DNA of 64,000 bases from Anagrus nilaparvatae (taxonomy: Eukaryota > Arthropoda > Insecta > Hymenoptera > Mymaridae). The notes under the pieces are model-generated. The model saw only the letters and a list, made by a program, of their open reading frames with translations. It was not told the origin of the DNA and searched no databases. Shown here in pieces: positions 1 to 11,813 of the stretch (position 1 is its first letter; every line of letters begins with the position of its first letter). Position numbers and translations under genes: made by a program. The DNA lies in NCBI GenBank assembly GCA_022575985.1, contig JAKSXM010000129.1, positions 1,511,501 through 1,575,500 on the forward strand, written 5' to 3'.

Positions 1-912
1 CAGAGTTTCAACAAATACAGACACTTTTAATCGCCTTTTATTGAGCTCAGATCCTTTTATTTCACTCAATAAAAAATTTCAAAAAAAGAGGTTTGAAGAG
101 TTAACTGAAGATATGAAAAGTCTCTTAATATTTTGAAGTATTTAATAGGATTTTTCATTTAAAGAAAAATTTACATATCGACAAACAATATAAATTTTTT
201 TAATTTTCTATAAATGTGTGTAATATATTCTTATTTAATTTTCAATTGAAATATTAATTTTTTTATTTATACGTTTATTGTCTACACCATTAGTCTTCAA
301 ATCAAAGTAAATTTATCAAAGATTATAGCGACTTAATTATACAAAAAAATAAACAAATTTTTTTTTTGATTTTTAGTTATGTATAATATTGTATAAAAAC
401 TAATTTTTTTTTTTTTTTCGTAAAAGCAAATAATATTAACTAAAAATATTTTTAAACTAAAATTTCAATATATATTTGTTTATAATATATATATTTAAAT
501 ATATATATGTATACTTTATAATATTTATAATATATATTATAATATATATACAAATTTGCGTACTTCAGTGATTTGATGTAAAATGATATATAGATAATCA
601 TTTTGAAGTATTTTTTTCCCAAAGATTACTTAAGTAAAATAATTATAAATTTAATATATAAAAAAAATACTCTATGTATTGTAATTAAATATTGTACGAA
701 ATAAAACACATTATAAATGTATACATGTAATTATTACATAAAATTTCTAAAAAATCATAATACAAACCCATCTAAAACTATAAAACCTAGAAAAATAAAC
801 AGACACACACACACGCACACAAACATTATAAATGTATATATGTAATTATTACATAAAATTTCTAAAAAAATCATAATACAAACACATCTAAAACTATAAA
901 ACCTAGAAAAAT

Positions 913-946
<34 letters not shown>

Positions 947-1559
947 TAACAATCATAATTATAAATATTAATTTTCTTATATACTTATTTGTTGCTAAGA
1001 ATTCAGATTAAAACACTTATTTACACTGAGAAATACACATACACAAGCACACGAGCACACAATTATATACAGTTGTGTAAAAAAATATTAAGAGACATTT
1101 AAAATAATACTTTTTTAAGTTTTAGAAAATATTTAAGCAATAAATGTTAATTTTTCACATTTTTTTTTCGTATTTTTTAGTTAATTTAAGGTTTTTTACT
1201 AACACATATAAACGTGGCACATATACATATTTATTTGCACCTGGAATTTTTTTTCGATTATTTCTAACCTAAATACTCCCAATTTTACATACAGTCTTGA
1301 TAAAAAAGTATTTTATTCGTTTAAATTAATTAATAACTTTACCAATTTATACTGTATTTTTTCTACTTTTTTTTAAGATTTCGACCTCCATAAAAAATTA
1401 AAAAAAAAATTTTTTTTTTAATTTGCGGTAGCCTATCATTTAAAATACATGTCTCCGGAAGTTTTTTCTCAGCCAGAATTTTTTTTTATTTAAAATTGGT
1501 GTGAAGCTGATTTTTGAACTTTTTTTATCCCTTATATCACACTGTGCGGCGAAACAATT
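1..1559. other. AT-rich spacer without a supported gene
   Basis: Very AT-rich sequence with homopolymer A and T runs and TA tracts. No reading frame has coding character. The only internal structure I see is a CA-microsatellite tandem duplication near 707-945, listed separately. Confidence 0.6.
707..945. repeat. Two-copy ~116 bp tandem duplication ending in CA microsatellites
   Basis: A unit beginning with ACATTATAAATGTATA and ending in a CA-dinucleotide run occurs at about 707-822 and again at about 824-945 with few differences. The CA runs create false long frames rich in Val and Cys on the minus strand. Confidence 0.85.
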
Positions 1560-2110
1560 AGCACGAAACCTGCATCAAAATAAAGAACAAAAGCATATGG
1601 ATCACATAGGCCATATTTTGTGAATCAGCTATCGTACTTTTGAAAATATTAAATAGTTAGTATTATTGAAATTGATAAAATTTTTAAATTGATAAAGTTT
1701 TTAAATCAAATAAGTGCGATAAAAAAATTTTTCGATAGTTTAGAGATATTTCAATTTTTGTGAAAAATCTAAAAAAATTTAATCAAATTCAAAAACACTA
1801 AAAATTAAATATCTCAAAAACTACGATAGCTGAGCAAAAAATCTATGGCATGTCACCAACAGACTTTTTTTCTTTATTTTGACACCGGCTTGATGCCAAT
1901 CGGTTCGACGGTTCTTCAGTAATTAGGGTACAGATAGATAAACAAACAAACAAACAAACAAATAAATTTTTTAAATATATATAGTATTAAGATATATTTT
2001 GGACAATAACAACATGATAATAATTAAAATTAATAATAAAAAATCAATACCAAAAACACCGAGAACAGATCAGGGGTGTTGGAGACCCCCTCTCATATTT
2101 GCTAGTATAT
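1560..2110. repeat. Dispersed repeat copy with inverted 3' module
   Basis: The stretch 1600-1975 matches in plus orientation the family that fills 60-64 kb: it shares the words AAATATCTCAAAAACTACGA and TTTGACACCGG, then a short ACAA/ACAG microsatellite, then ATATATATAGTA. The following 1980-2105 is the reverse complement of the module that follows another copy at about 63170-63290, including the GC-rich hairpin and the TGATCTRTTC block. The two halves therefore have opposite orientation here. No protein is encoded. Confidence 0.7.
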
Positions 2111-2529
2111 ATATATTTTTAAATAAAGGATATTTCTAGAAAGGAAAATAATGTAGTCATCTTTGCGCCAATATAGTAAAAATCCAAAATAACAGCAAAC
2201 AATTAATTAAAATACCTTCAACTCAAATTAACAATTTCAATTCAAAATTTTACGAATGATTAACTTTTGCAATATTGGCTCAAAATTGAATAAACTGGCT
2301 TACAGTGACCTCGTGCCTGATAAAATATTATCTTCTAAAACCACTTATTTGATCAATATTTGTCTTCGAAATTATGCGGCAAATTCTAATTGACACGCCA
2401 AAATTAATGTCTGAGAATATATCTCAACTCATATACTTGCGATATCATTCAGGTTTTTTAACATAACTCGTTAATTATATTACAGAAATTGGATTTATAA
2501 AACTATAAGCACTGAAGTAATGAATCGGA

Positions 2530-2530
<1 letters not shown>

Positions 2531-2568
<38 letters not shown>
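2531..2568. repeat. (TC)n microsatellite
   Basis: Uninterrupted TC dinucleotide run followed by CCC. It has no visible link to the flanking elements. Confidence 0.9.
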
Positions 2569-2569
<1 letters not shown>

Positions 2570-2676
2570 TTTGAAACTGATAAGTGATGTAATTTAGCTT
2601 TTACGATTACTCATACTCCCATACGTTCGTCCTGTACCAGGACACTTATATATACATATAATATATATATTAGAGT

Positions 2677-2985
2677 GGACCTATTTTTAGACTTTGTGGA
2701 AAAACTTTGCTCCCCGGGTTTTTTTGTGAAGTTTTGGTCATAAAAAGTTCCCAGTTCCAAGGATTTTGCTTTAGCCTTACAACACGTGCCTGTAACCAAA
2801 TCAATTTTCCCATTTAAATAACGAGGGAATTTTGAGTTTTTAGCTATACAAATTTTCACAAAAGCCAAAAAGCGTTTTAAAATGCTGATTTTTACTGGAA
2901 AACATACTTTTATATGTTGTAAAGACATACAAACCTTCCTGCATTCATTCCAAAGGGAATTTTGGGGCTAGAAACGCAAATTTAC
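2677..2985 (+). repeat. Left TIR of the 2677-6848 element
   Basis: Reverse complement of 6544-6848 with scattered substitutions. A minus-strand frame through it (KVCFPVKI, CIAKNSKFP, KKPGEQSFSTKS) recurs in the right TIR, but this reflects DNA similarity and is not evidence of a gene. Confidence 0.8.
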
Positions 2986-3302
2986 CGAGTCCCAATTTCA
3001 GGGTTTTCAAAAAAAGTCAATTTTTATCATTATCTTTGAAAAGTAATATCTTAAAAACTAATTAAAGAAAAGAGACGAGTAAAAACTTTTTGGAAACTTG
3101 AAGCTTGTAAAAAATTATTAAGGCCTTTAAAACTCAGGTAGGAGGGCATTTTTTATAAAATATTTTTTATAATTTTTTTTTTTATAAAAACAATTTTTTA
3201 TAAATTCAAAATTTAATAATTTTATTTTTTTTATAATAACATTTTTTTATAAAAATTTATTTTTATAATTTTTTTTTTGTAATAATTTATAAAATTTTAT
3301 AA

Positions 3303-5042
3303 AATTATAAGAGTCTTTCTTTGCCAAAACAGCAATGGTGGGCAGGTCGGGTCATCGGATCGGCCTCAAATTTTTCCCATGTTTTTATAACATAAAGATA
3401 GGAAAATCCTGAAATTTTCAGCCTTCTAGGTCTTAAACAGCCCGAGTTATGGCCAATCAAACTCATTAGGCGGCTCTCGACCGGCGTTAGTGCTTTTCGG
3501 GAAAATGGTTAAAAATCATAAATATAAGCTTGTAAAAAAATTCTGAAACAGTATATATGTTGGGAAACCTTCAGTAAATCCATTTCTGCCATTATTTTTT
3601 CGGAAAAACCCCGGGAAATTCCGGAAAATGGGAAAATGCGTTTTAAGAAAAATCGCAATATCTCATTTGCCGCCATTTTTTTTTTGAAAATTTTTTTTTC
3701 AAAATTTTTTTCAACCGAAATCCCATTGATCTGTATGAAAAAAAATTTTGATTTCGGCCATTAAGGTCGATTTTAGCCTGTTTTAGAATAATTTCACATT
3801 TTCAATACTTCTTTATTTAATTTTCTGTAAGGGGTTAAAATAATTGACTTTTTTGCTTTAAGAATCGAATAGCCAGGGAAAAAGTAGTCCTAAATAAAAA
3901 AAAAAATTGCTCTTTTCGATCAAAATTAACCGAGTTATGGTCAAGTAAAGATAGTGTCACAAATTACCATTTGTATACTAATTCCAATTTTAGGGTCCAT
4001 AACGACATTATAACTTGAAAAATACATAACTCGCTTAAATTTTATCGTAAAAAGAAAAGTTTAGGATTATTATCGAATATTTTTTCCTTGACTATTCTTT
4101 TATGCAAGAAAAAAATTAGTTTAGTCAATAAAAAGTTTTTTTTTGGTCAAAAACTAATGTAACATGTTAAGGACTGTTTTTGATTATTATCATTTTTTAT
4201 CAAAAAAAATAAATTTCTGTCAAGAAAATTAATTTTTTTATTGGATAAATGAATAGTCAAGGAAAAAATATTCGATAATAATCCTAAACTTTTCTTTTTA
4301 CGATAAAATTTAAGCGAGTTATGTATTTTTCAAGTTATAATGTCGTTATGGACCCTAAAATTGGAATTAGTATAAAAATGGTAATTTGTGACACTATCTT
4401 TACTTGACCATAACTCGGTTAATTTTCATCGAAAAGAGCAATTTTTTTTTTTATTTAGGACTACTTTTTCCCTGGCTATTCGATTCTTAAAGCAAAAAAG
4501 TCAATTATTTTAACCCCTTACAGAAAATTAAATAAAGAAGTATTGAAAATGTGAAATTATTCTAAAACAGGCTAAAATCGACCTTAATGGCCGAAATCAA
4601 AATTTTTTTTCATACAGATCAATGGGATTTCGGTTGAAAAAAATTTTGAAAAAAAAATTTTCAAAAAAAAAATGGCGGCAAATGAGATATTGCGATTTTT
4701 CTTAAAACGCATTTTCCCATTTTTCGGAATTTCCCGGGGTTTTTCCGAAAAAATAATGGCAGAAATGGATTTACTGAAGGTTTCCCAACATATATACTGT
4801 TTCAGAATTTTTTTTCAAGCTTATATTTATGATTTTTAACCATTTTCCCGAAAAGCACTAACGCCGGTCGAGAGCCGCCTAATGAGTTTGATTGGCCATA
4901 ACTCGGGCTGTTTAAGACCTAGAAGGCTGAAAATTTCAGGATTTTCCTATCTTTATGTTATAAAAACATGGGAAAAATTTGAGGCCGATCCGATGACCCG
5001 ACCTGCCCACCATTGCTGTTTTGGCAAAGAAAGACTCATAAC
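3303..5042. repeat. 1.74 kb near-perfect palindrome (foldback element)
   Basis: The left arm, from GAGTCTTTCTTTGCC, is mirrored by the right arm, which ends GGCAAAGAAAGACTC. Arms of roughly 860 bp meet near 4170. Identity is very high for the outer ~750 bp and declines in an AT-rich core at about 4135-4240. No coding frame has recognisable domains. Transcribed, it would form a very long hairpin RNA. It lies wholly inside the 2677-6848 element and abuts the MULE fragment. Confidence 0.9.
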
Positions 5043-5057
5043 TACTATTATTTTTTT

Positions 5058-5634
5058 TTATAAATGTATATAATGTTCCAAAGAGTCTAAAGAAGTTATT
5101 ATATCATCATTTTGTACATATTCGTGATATTTGGATACTATTGTAAGAATTTTTTCTTCTCTTTTTTTTCTTTTTGGATCTTGTCCTTTTCTGATTTTTT
5201 GGCCTAAATGTAGTTGCCGAATCATAATTTCAATATCTGCTTGCTCTTTCTTTAACTCTGTTATGAATGAATAGAAACTAGGGTGATCTTTTCCCATCAC
5301 AACTTTGAGGCGCTTATGCCAGCCCTCTGAAAAATTATTAGTGCGTGCAGTGCCTTGAAGAACGGAGTCATATTGATTCCACAATCGGGGGTGGTAACGA
5401 GGAGGAACCTTTCGACGTCTTCCTCTTGCTGGTATGCCAGATACATAAGTAGTTTGGAAATACTTGTAGACAGGTTCAAAATCATCTGGAATTTCATGAC
5501 TTAAGGCTTCAAAATGAGTTTCAACGTCTTCAGTTGGTACAAATGCGAGAGCTATTAGTTGATGGGTGGCATCTCGTATGGATGAATCATTTGGATCGGA
5601 ATATCTTGCTTGTAATCCATTACTTTGAACGTGT
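5058..5634 (-). pseudogene. Mutator-like (MULE) transposase, C-terminal exon fragment
   Basis: A frame of about 190 codons carries the signature of the C-terminal half of MULE-type transposases: LIALAFVP, then FQTTYVSGIPARGRRR, PPRYHPRLWNQYDSV, then RTNNFSEGWHKRL and HPSFYSFITELKKEQ. The NN..EGWH block is typical of animal MULE proteins. The reading begins after a good splice acceptor (TATATGTAG) at 5635-5643, so this is probably a last exon. The catalytic DDE core and the N-terminal zinc-finger part are missing upstream, where a foldback half-copy lies at 5697. The stop is next to the palindrome at 5042. It cannot transpose by itself. Confidence 0.75.
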
Positions 5635-5696
5635 CTACATATAATGATATACATGATATTATATAATAATTAAGAATATATTAATATGTACCTATA

Positions 5697-6323
5697 GGGT
5701 AATTCCATGGATAAATAGCACAAAATGGAACGCGAGGTCTCAGAATTAAAAAATTTTATTTTTATTCGAAAAAACTACTTAAAATTAGATGATTCACCAA
5801 ATCTGAAGGTTTTTTATAGATTTTTAAGAGAGTTATGCTGTTCTAAAGTTTTTTGGTAAAATTGCTCTCCTCAGCCACCATTCTTGAAAGTTCCGTAAAA
5901 AAGCTCCGGAAAACGTTAAAAAATAAAAAATAAAAAAGGTTTTCGATGTAAAATTTGATGAGGAATTCGAATTTTCAGTCAGATTTTCCCTATTCTGTGC
6001 CCATTCGCCGAAAAATTCAAATTTCTGCCCTAAATTTGACAACTTTAAATGAAAATAGCCGAAAGGGTTCCCACTGAAAAAAAAAATTTTTTCTTCTGAA
6101 ATTTTTCGAAAAGTTCATATATATCATAAAAAAAATTTTCCTGACGGTAATTTTTGATATAAGAGAGTAATGCTGATTTTAGTGAATTTTTCAAATTTCT
6201 CATTTTCGACTTGTTAGTTATTTTGCTAATTCCCCACTTAGTCTCGTGACCAAATGAAAATATGACAAAAAAATTGAATTCTGCAGGAAATTTTACAAGG
6301 GTATAGTAATTTTGGTAGCCTTA
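5697..6323 (+). mobile_element. Half copy of the GGGTAATTCC foldback element
   Basis: Starts GGGTAATTCCATGG and matches, almost base for base, one half of the complete element at 26615-27832 through its arm and into its centre, up to GGTAGCCTT. The opposite arm is absent; different sequence follows from about 6324 until the right TIR of the host element at 6544. It is either a one-arm deletion product or a solo arm. Confidence 0.85.
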
Positions 6324-6543
6324 AATTTAAAAATTGGTCATTTCGGGTCAAAAATTACCAGTAGGTTAATTGACTATAGCGCTAAGAGAAACAGTGACTA
6401 AAATATACGGCTTACGTCGTTTGAAAGGTGACACTTATACCAAAAAAAGTGAACCAACCAGAAGTGTTTTAGTTAATTTTTGAGGTTATAGCTTTTTATC
6501 GAAAATTACCGAAAAACTTGTTTTAGAAGATTGAGCAAAAATG

Positions 6544-6848
6544 TAAATTTGCGTTTCCAGCACCAAAATTCCCTTTGGAATGAATGCAGAGCGGTTTGTA
6601 TGTCTTTACAACATATAAAAGTATGTTTTCCAGTAAAAATTTTAAAACGCTTTTTGGCTTTTGTGAAAATTTGTATAGCTAAAAACTCAAAATTCCCATT
6701 TTATTTAAATGGGAAAATTGATGTGGTTACAGGCACGTGTTTTTGCAGGGCTAAAGCAAAATCCTTGGATTTGGGAACTTTTTATGACCAAAACTTCACA
6801 AAAAAACCCGGGGAGCAAAGTTTTTCCACAAAGTCCAAAAATAGGTCC
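6544..6848 (-). repeat. Right TIR of the 2677-6848 element
   Basis: Reverse complement of 2677-2985, ending AAAATAGGTCC before a TA tract. It defines the right boundary of the composite element. Confidence 0.8.
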
Positions 6849-6892
6849 ATATATATATATTATATATATATTATGTACTATATATATTATTT

Positions 6893-6918
6893 ACTCGTTA
6901 CATATATATGTAACGAGT
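6893..6918. repeat. Perfect 26-bp palindrome
   Basis: ACTCGTTA and its reverse complement flank CATATATATG, so the whole 26 bp reads the same on both strands. It sits just outside the right TIR of the 2677-6848 element. Confidence 0.9.
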
Positions 6919-7298
6919 TTGTGTAATAGCCTCTTTAATAATTATTGTGAGCTTCAGTTTAAAATAATGTACTAAGATTAGACATGTATTGTAAAGATAA
7001 TGAAATAAATAGTCATAAGTTCCTAATGTATAATTTCTAAGGTATAAGTCTTTAGTAATTTATTCGACTTGTAGAGAAATAGACCTGATTATCGTTTCTC
7101 TTATTTTAGGTAATGTATCATAATTGTTTAATGTAAACTATAGAATTAATTAATTTTTAACAATAAAATAAAACTCTTATTTTAGAGCAACACAAAGGTC
7201 GTAATTATTTAAATACACTAGTCAAAATATAGACATATTATATATTTTATATATATATATATACATTCTTTCTATTGCCTTTATTTGTCTAAACAAAA

Positions 7299-8079
7299 TT
7301 ACTGGCATTCATTAACGTAAAATTCATTTATCGAAAAAAGCTGATTTTTGAACTTAAATTGTGTTTCAGCATCATTAACTTCAGAATTATTTTTTTGGGC
7401 CAAATACTACCCTAATACATTGACAAAGTAAAGTAAGTTTTCAAGTTTTTGTTATAAATATTGAAATACCCAGGAAAAAATTCTACAATATAAAAAAAAA
7501 GAATTTTTATTGACCGACAAATAAGCAAGTTATCGTTATTTAAAGTTAAAATATTGTAAAATTACCCTAAAACTGTTATTTTTGGAAAATTTTTTAAAGA
7601 ATCTTAAAATGATTCTAACTTGCTTATTTTTCTGTCAAAAATAAAATTTTTTTTTTTTAAATCAGCTCATTTTTCCTGGCTATTCAAATAGTGATGAAGA
7701 AAAATATTTTCTGATTCCTTAACCACTTATTGGCCAGTATTGGTGCAATTATTCCACATTTTCAGCGTCTTATATCTATGAACAGAAGCTAATACCATCC
7801 CCCAAATTTTCAGGGATGTTCAAAGTGCTCAGAAAAAATTTTGCAGGCGATTGAAGTTGTTAAAAAAACGGTATTTTTGGAAACAGCAAACTTTGAATTG
7901 CTTATATCTCCGATCCTGATGAGCTTTTTTAAAGTTGAAGGTCTAATTTGAAAGGTCTTTGCTAGATGCTTTTAACAAGACCAATCGGAAGTCTTAAGTT
8001 AATGATTCTGAGGCACAATATAAGTTTAAAAATCAGGTTTTTTCGATAAAATGAATCTTACGTTAATCAATGCCAGTAA
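7299..8079. mobile_element. Inverted-repeat element, noncoding
   Basis: The left end TTACTGGCATTCATTAACG is mirrored at the right end by CGTTAATCAATGCCAGTAA. Similarity in opposite orientation continues for about 80 bp inward (CTGATTTTTRAACTTA words), and a second weaker inverted pair surrounds the centre near 7510-7640. No protein. It is probably a nonautonomous foldback or MITE-type element; superfamily unknown. Confidence 0.65.
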
Positions 8080-8718
8080 AAATGCACTCCTTGAAACTCT
8101 TGAAAATTTTTGTGGTAAAAGTTGAAAGCTTAAGGAATAAAATGAGACCAGCTGGTCATTTTTTGGATTAGTCCTTAAAGCCCAGTAAATTTTTGAAAAT
8201 TGGCTAAGAACAGCTATTTTTGGAATTTTTAGAGCTTGTATCTTAGCAATCCATCCTAAAAAACGGCTGAAATTTTGGCTAGCTGTGTTTTTTTATTACC
8301 TAAAACCACCCCTGAAAATTTAACCTGATCGGAGTCATGGGTGCGTACATTTTTGTATGAAAAGTAATGGATATGCCCATATATATATATTAGCAGGAAT
8401 TAGGTAAATCCATTCAGTCAATAAGAGTCAATTTAGTCAATCAATTATTGAAGTCATATAGTATATTAAAATCTGTCATGCTTGATCAGATCTGTATAGG
8501 TATTGTCTAATACTCCACTTAAAATGGGTAAAAAAATAAATATTACGAATGCATGGAGCAATATTAATCCAAATATTGGCATATTTAACTGGAAATGAGT
8601 TCAGACCCTAATCTTTCTTAATAGAAGTAGGAATTTCTAAGTCCTTATAAGGACCCTAAGATGGTTTTTCTGATCCATATGGTTTGAAAATGGATAAGGA
8701 AAATGGAGGTACCTTATA

Positions 8719-8785
8719 GATCATAATATATATCATAATTAAAAATTTACGTGGTAAATTTTTAATTATGATATATATTATGATC
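8719..8785. repeat. Perfect hairpin, 32-bp arms and 3-nt loop
   Basis: Arms 8719-8750 and 8754-8785 are exact reverse complements beginning GATCATAATATATATCA, separated by GTG. Perfect arms in rapidly drifting AT-rich DNA suggest recent origin or a selected structure. Confidence 0.95.
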
Positions 8786-9035
8786 TTTTAATACAATGGG
8801 TATTATTGCAATATTTTGGAATAAATTATCAAATCATTTCCATCTTTTAAGATCTGTTTTATATATGCGTTGATTTTAAATCATATCTTATGATTATATT
8901 AACTTACATCTGATACGTGAATATGAAATGTATTCACTTTTTTTATTAAATAATTTTTAAAAATTAATATCAGAGTTATCTCATGTAACATTAACATCAT
9001 AAAACTTAACTAAATAAAACATAAAACTTAAATAA

Positions 9036-9320
9036 ATCATTAACACTTATTTATATATAATATAAATAATAATATAAATTATTATATTTATTATATTTAT
9101 AAATTATTATATTAATTTTAATAAACATCTATTAAAATTATTAATACACATCAAATATATTTTATATCAATATTTTAACGCGTCAATACAATGTACATAT
9201 AGAATACGAAGTGCACTGCACAATGTCGGACGAACGACTGAATTTGTTAGTGCTCCCTCTTCTTTAACATGTAGTAATAAATAATTGACAATAGAGAGCG
9301 CCACTTATTTGACTCCAATA
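9036..9320 (-). repeat. Copia 3' LTR
   Basis: About 285 bp matching 22455-22730, including GAAGTGCACTGCACAATGTC and AATTGACAATAGAGAG. Its minus-strand start reads TATTGGAGTC against TGTTGGAGTC in the other copy. The exact 3' limit near AATCATTAACAC is uncertain. Confidence 0.8.
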
Positions 9321-9330
9321 CTCCCTCCCG
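9321..9330 (-). other. Polypurine tract of the copia element
   Basis: On the minus strand CGGGAGGGAG lies immediately before the 3' LTR, the expected plus-strand DNA priming site of an LTR retrotransposon. Confidence 0.7.
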
Positions 9331-9429
9331 ATCTCATTGTCAAATCTATTTAGCATCTGAAACAAATAACCGAAATATAATTAATTATTATTCTCTCATC
9401 TAAAATATATTATATAAACATCTAGTTTT

Positions 9430-11345
9430 AACTATCCAAGTTTAATAATAAGTCAGTTAATTTATTGTGCAATTCAAAAGCTAAAGGTTTTGTGAAAATA
9501 TCTGCTAATTGCTCTTTTGAAAGGACCCGCTGAACTTCTACAAAACCATGTTTAAGATAATCTTTAAGATAATCCGCATACACATCTATCATTTGACGCA
9601 ATCTATTGTTACCGCTAGTTTTATTATTATCTCCAGTTGCCGAATTATCACACTAAATAATGAATGGTTTTGAAGGAGGTTTTATCATTAATTTTAATGA
9701 ATTAAAAAATACTATCATTTCTCTACTAGCATAACTAATCGCTATATATTCAGCTTCACAAGTAGATATTGAGACATACGTTTGCTTTCTGGTTTTCCAA
9801 CTGATAGAATCACCACATAATTTAATTACAAATCCACACGTCGTTATAGAATTTTTACAGTTTGAAAAACATGCATCTGAAAAACTTTCTATTTATTCCC
9901 TAACAGAAATTTCGTTTTACCATGTTCCAGTCATCTTCTGTATGATTTACTTGTTGTTTACTCAGAAAATTAACAGCATACATGATGTCATTATTTGTTA
10001 TTCTTTCTCTTCTATTTCTTTCTATCTTTATTCCTAGAAAAACTTTAGGCTCTCTCAAATCTGTCATATCAAGTTCTATGCTTAAACTTTGTTTAACCTC
10101 ATCTAATTTATTTATATCATTACTTGCAATCAGCATATCGTCAACATAAAGTAATAAAATTAAAAACTTTTCGCCTTTTCTCCAAGTAAATAGACAAGGT
10201 TCATCAAAATGTGAAACCAGTCCTATTGTTAATGCAACCTCAGTTAAGAGTTTGTTCCAATGTTTGGGACTAATTTTAAATCCATATTATGATCTTTTAA
10301 TTTTGCATACATTTTCTCGTCTAAATTTTTCAGAAACTTTGACTCCTTCTGATATTTCCATATAAATCTCATTATCAATTTTCCTATTAAGAAAAGCAGT
10401 TTTCACATCCATTTGACACACATTTAAGTCATACTTATTAATAATTACTAAAACTGCGCTTATTAATGCTAACGTTGAAACAGGAGCATAAGATTCTTGT
10501 AAATTATATTAATTTTTGTCTTTGAAACCTCTTATGACTAATCTTGCTTTGCATTTAATTCTACCATCTTTTTCTACCTTTTCTTTTAAGATCCATCTTG
10601 AATCTATAATATTAGGTTTACGACCTTTCTTATCTATATTTGGTGTTTTAAAATATTCCCACACATCATTTTTAGCCATTGACTAGAGTTCATTATTTGT
10701 TGCTTTAATCAACTTTTCTTTTTCTTTAGAATTAATTCTTTATTTGAGGCTAGATGTTTATTCATACTCGTTAAAAATGTAAATAACGACTCATCATCTA
10801 AATTTTCTTCCTCAACTTCATCTGAAGTTTCTCCATCTATATGTAAATATAATACTGAAGTAATTTTCTTTGGTCTACCTCTTTTTTTTTCAATTCTCCC
10901 TCCGTTTTTGAATTCTTTTCTAAATTTTCTTCTAATGCTTTATCAAATTCAATAAACCATTTATCTTTACCTATTTCTCCAAAATTATTATCCCAATCTT
11001 GAATACTATTTTTCCTATATATATAACCAAATACTCTTTTCTCATTAAATTTTACATCTCTACTATCATAAAATTTACCATTTTCTTGTTTTAGAAAAAT
11101 ATATCCATTTAATTTGTATCCAACTAATATTTTTCTCATCGCTACTTTTCTAAATTTAGGTCTAAATTTTCTTTGTATTTTAATATGAGATACACACCCA
11201 AAACGTCTTAGCTGACTTAAATCTGGCCTATATTTAGAATTTAATTTACATAGAGGAATTTCCATATCAATAAATTTATGGGGAGTTCTATTATAAGCAT
11301 ATATAGCTGCACTTAATGCTATGTCCCTCATATTTTCAGGTCATT
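9430..11345 (-). pseudogene. Copia pol remnant: integrase C-terminus, RT, RNase H
   Basis: Read on the minus strand. Integrase C-terminal part at 11345-10837 (NRTPHKFIDMEIPLCK, RRFGCVSHIKI). Then the RT entry block near 10670-10560 (FKTPNIDKKGRKP, IDSRWILKEK), the RT active site YVDDMLIASND near 10149, FLGIKIER, and the RNase H box STCEAEYIAISYA near 9770. Order and motifs are those of Ty1/copia pol. Several stops and frame changes break it, including one just before MRDIALSAAIYAYNRTP. Protease and catalytic integrase core are absent upstream. No function is expected. Confidence 0.85.
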
Positions 11346-11813
11346 TTGCGTCATACATTAAAGATCTAACTTTCTTTTGAATAATTTTGCATATTTGCAT
11401 TATTTTAAGTTACAATGCATTTTAATTGTTCTATTTCATTTTGTTTTTATGTTTTACATTTCTTTTAATAATTTTATATTTTTTAATTAATTAATAATTA
11501 TTTAATCATGAATTAATATTTAATCTAGAATGTTCTTAGAATACTATTTTGACAATTCTACTTTTAACTTTACTATATACAATATTTACATTCAAATTGA
11601 ATCTTATCATTACTGAATAGATTCATTTGGCATCGATGCATTTTCCGGATTATGCATCGTTGCATTTTTATTTTATGTTTAGCGTTTTTCTTTTTATTTA
11701 AATTATAAGTCCGGGAGGTGGCAACCTCTGAACTACTTGTACAAGATTTTAATCAACCGGTAAATATGCAGGATCTATATCGATTTTATCGATTTATAAT
11801 TGGTTTTCTCATT
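11346..11813. other. Copia-internal region, no gene seen
   Basis: AT-rich sequence between the pol remnant and the coiled-coil frame at 11814. The first ~30 bp may be decayed integrase (VRSLMYDAK before a stop). The remainder shows nothing recognisable and marks the internal deletion of the copia element. Confidence 0.5.

Larger units (their letters stand above)
2677..6848. mobile_element. 4.2 kb element with long TIRs, possibly Mutator-like
   Basis: The ends are inverted copies of each other: the left starts GGACCTATTTTTAGAC and the right, reverse complemented, starts GGACCTATTTTTGGAC. Similarity continues for about 305 bp (2677-2985 against 6544-6848). Both ends sit in TA-repeat tracts, so a target duplication cannot be read. 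Inside are a 1.74 kb palindrome (3303-5042), a Mutator-like transposase fragment (5058-5634) and half of another foldback element (5697-6323). Long TIRs plus a MULE transposase remnant fit a Mutator-like element, but the transposase could be a passenger. That assignment is inference; the TIR pair is directly visible. Confidence 0.65.
6849..9035. other. Noncoding AT-rich region
   Basis: No credible gene. It holds TA tracts, a 26-bp palindrome, one inverted-repeat element (7299-8079), about 300 bp of similar composition running to a TA tract near 8394, and a perfect long hairpin (8719-8785). Confidence 0.6.

Noticed and set aside
755..952. Minus-strand Val/Cys-rich frame with hydrophobic look
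   Set aside because: It is a translation of CA microsatellites and a tandem duplication, with no ATG start.
2611..2928. Minus-strand frame repeated at 6531-6926 on the plus strand, suggesting a duplicated gene
   Set aside because: Both are the same TIR DNA read outward; the frames have no domain, and the similarity is at DNA level.
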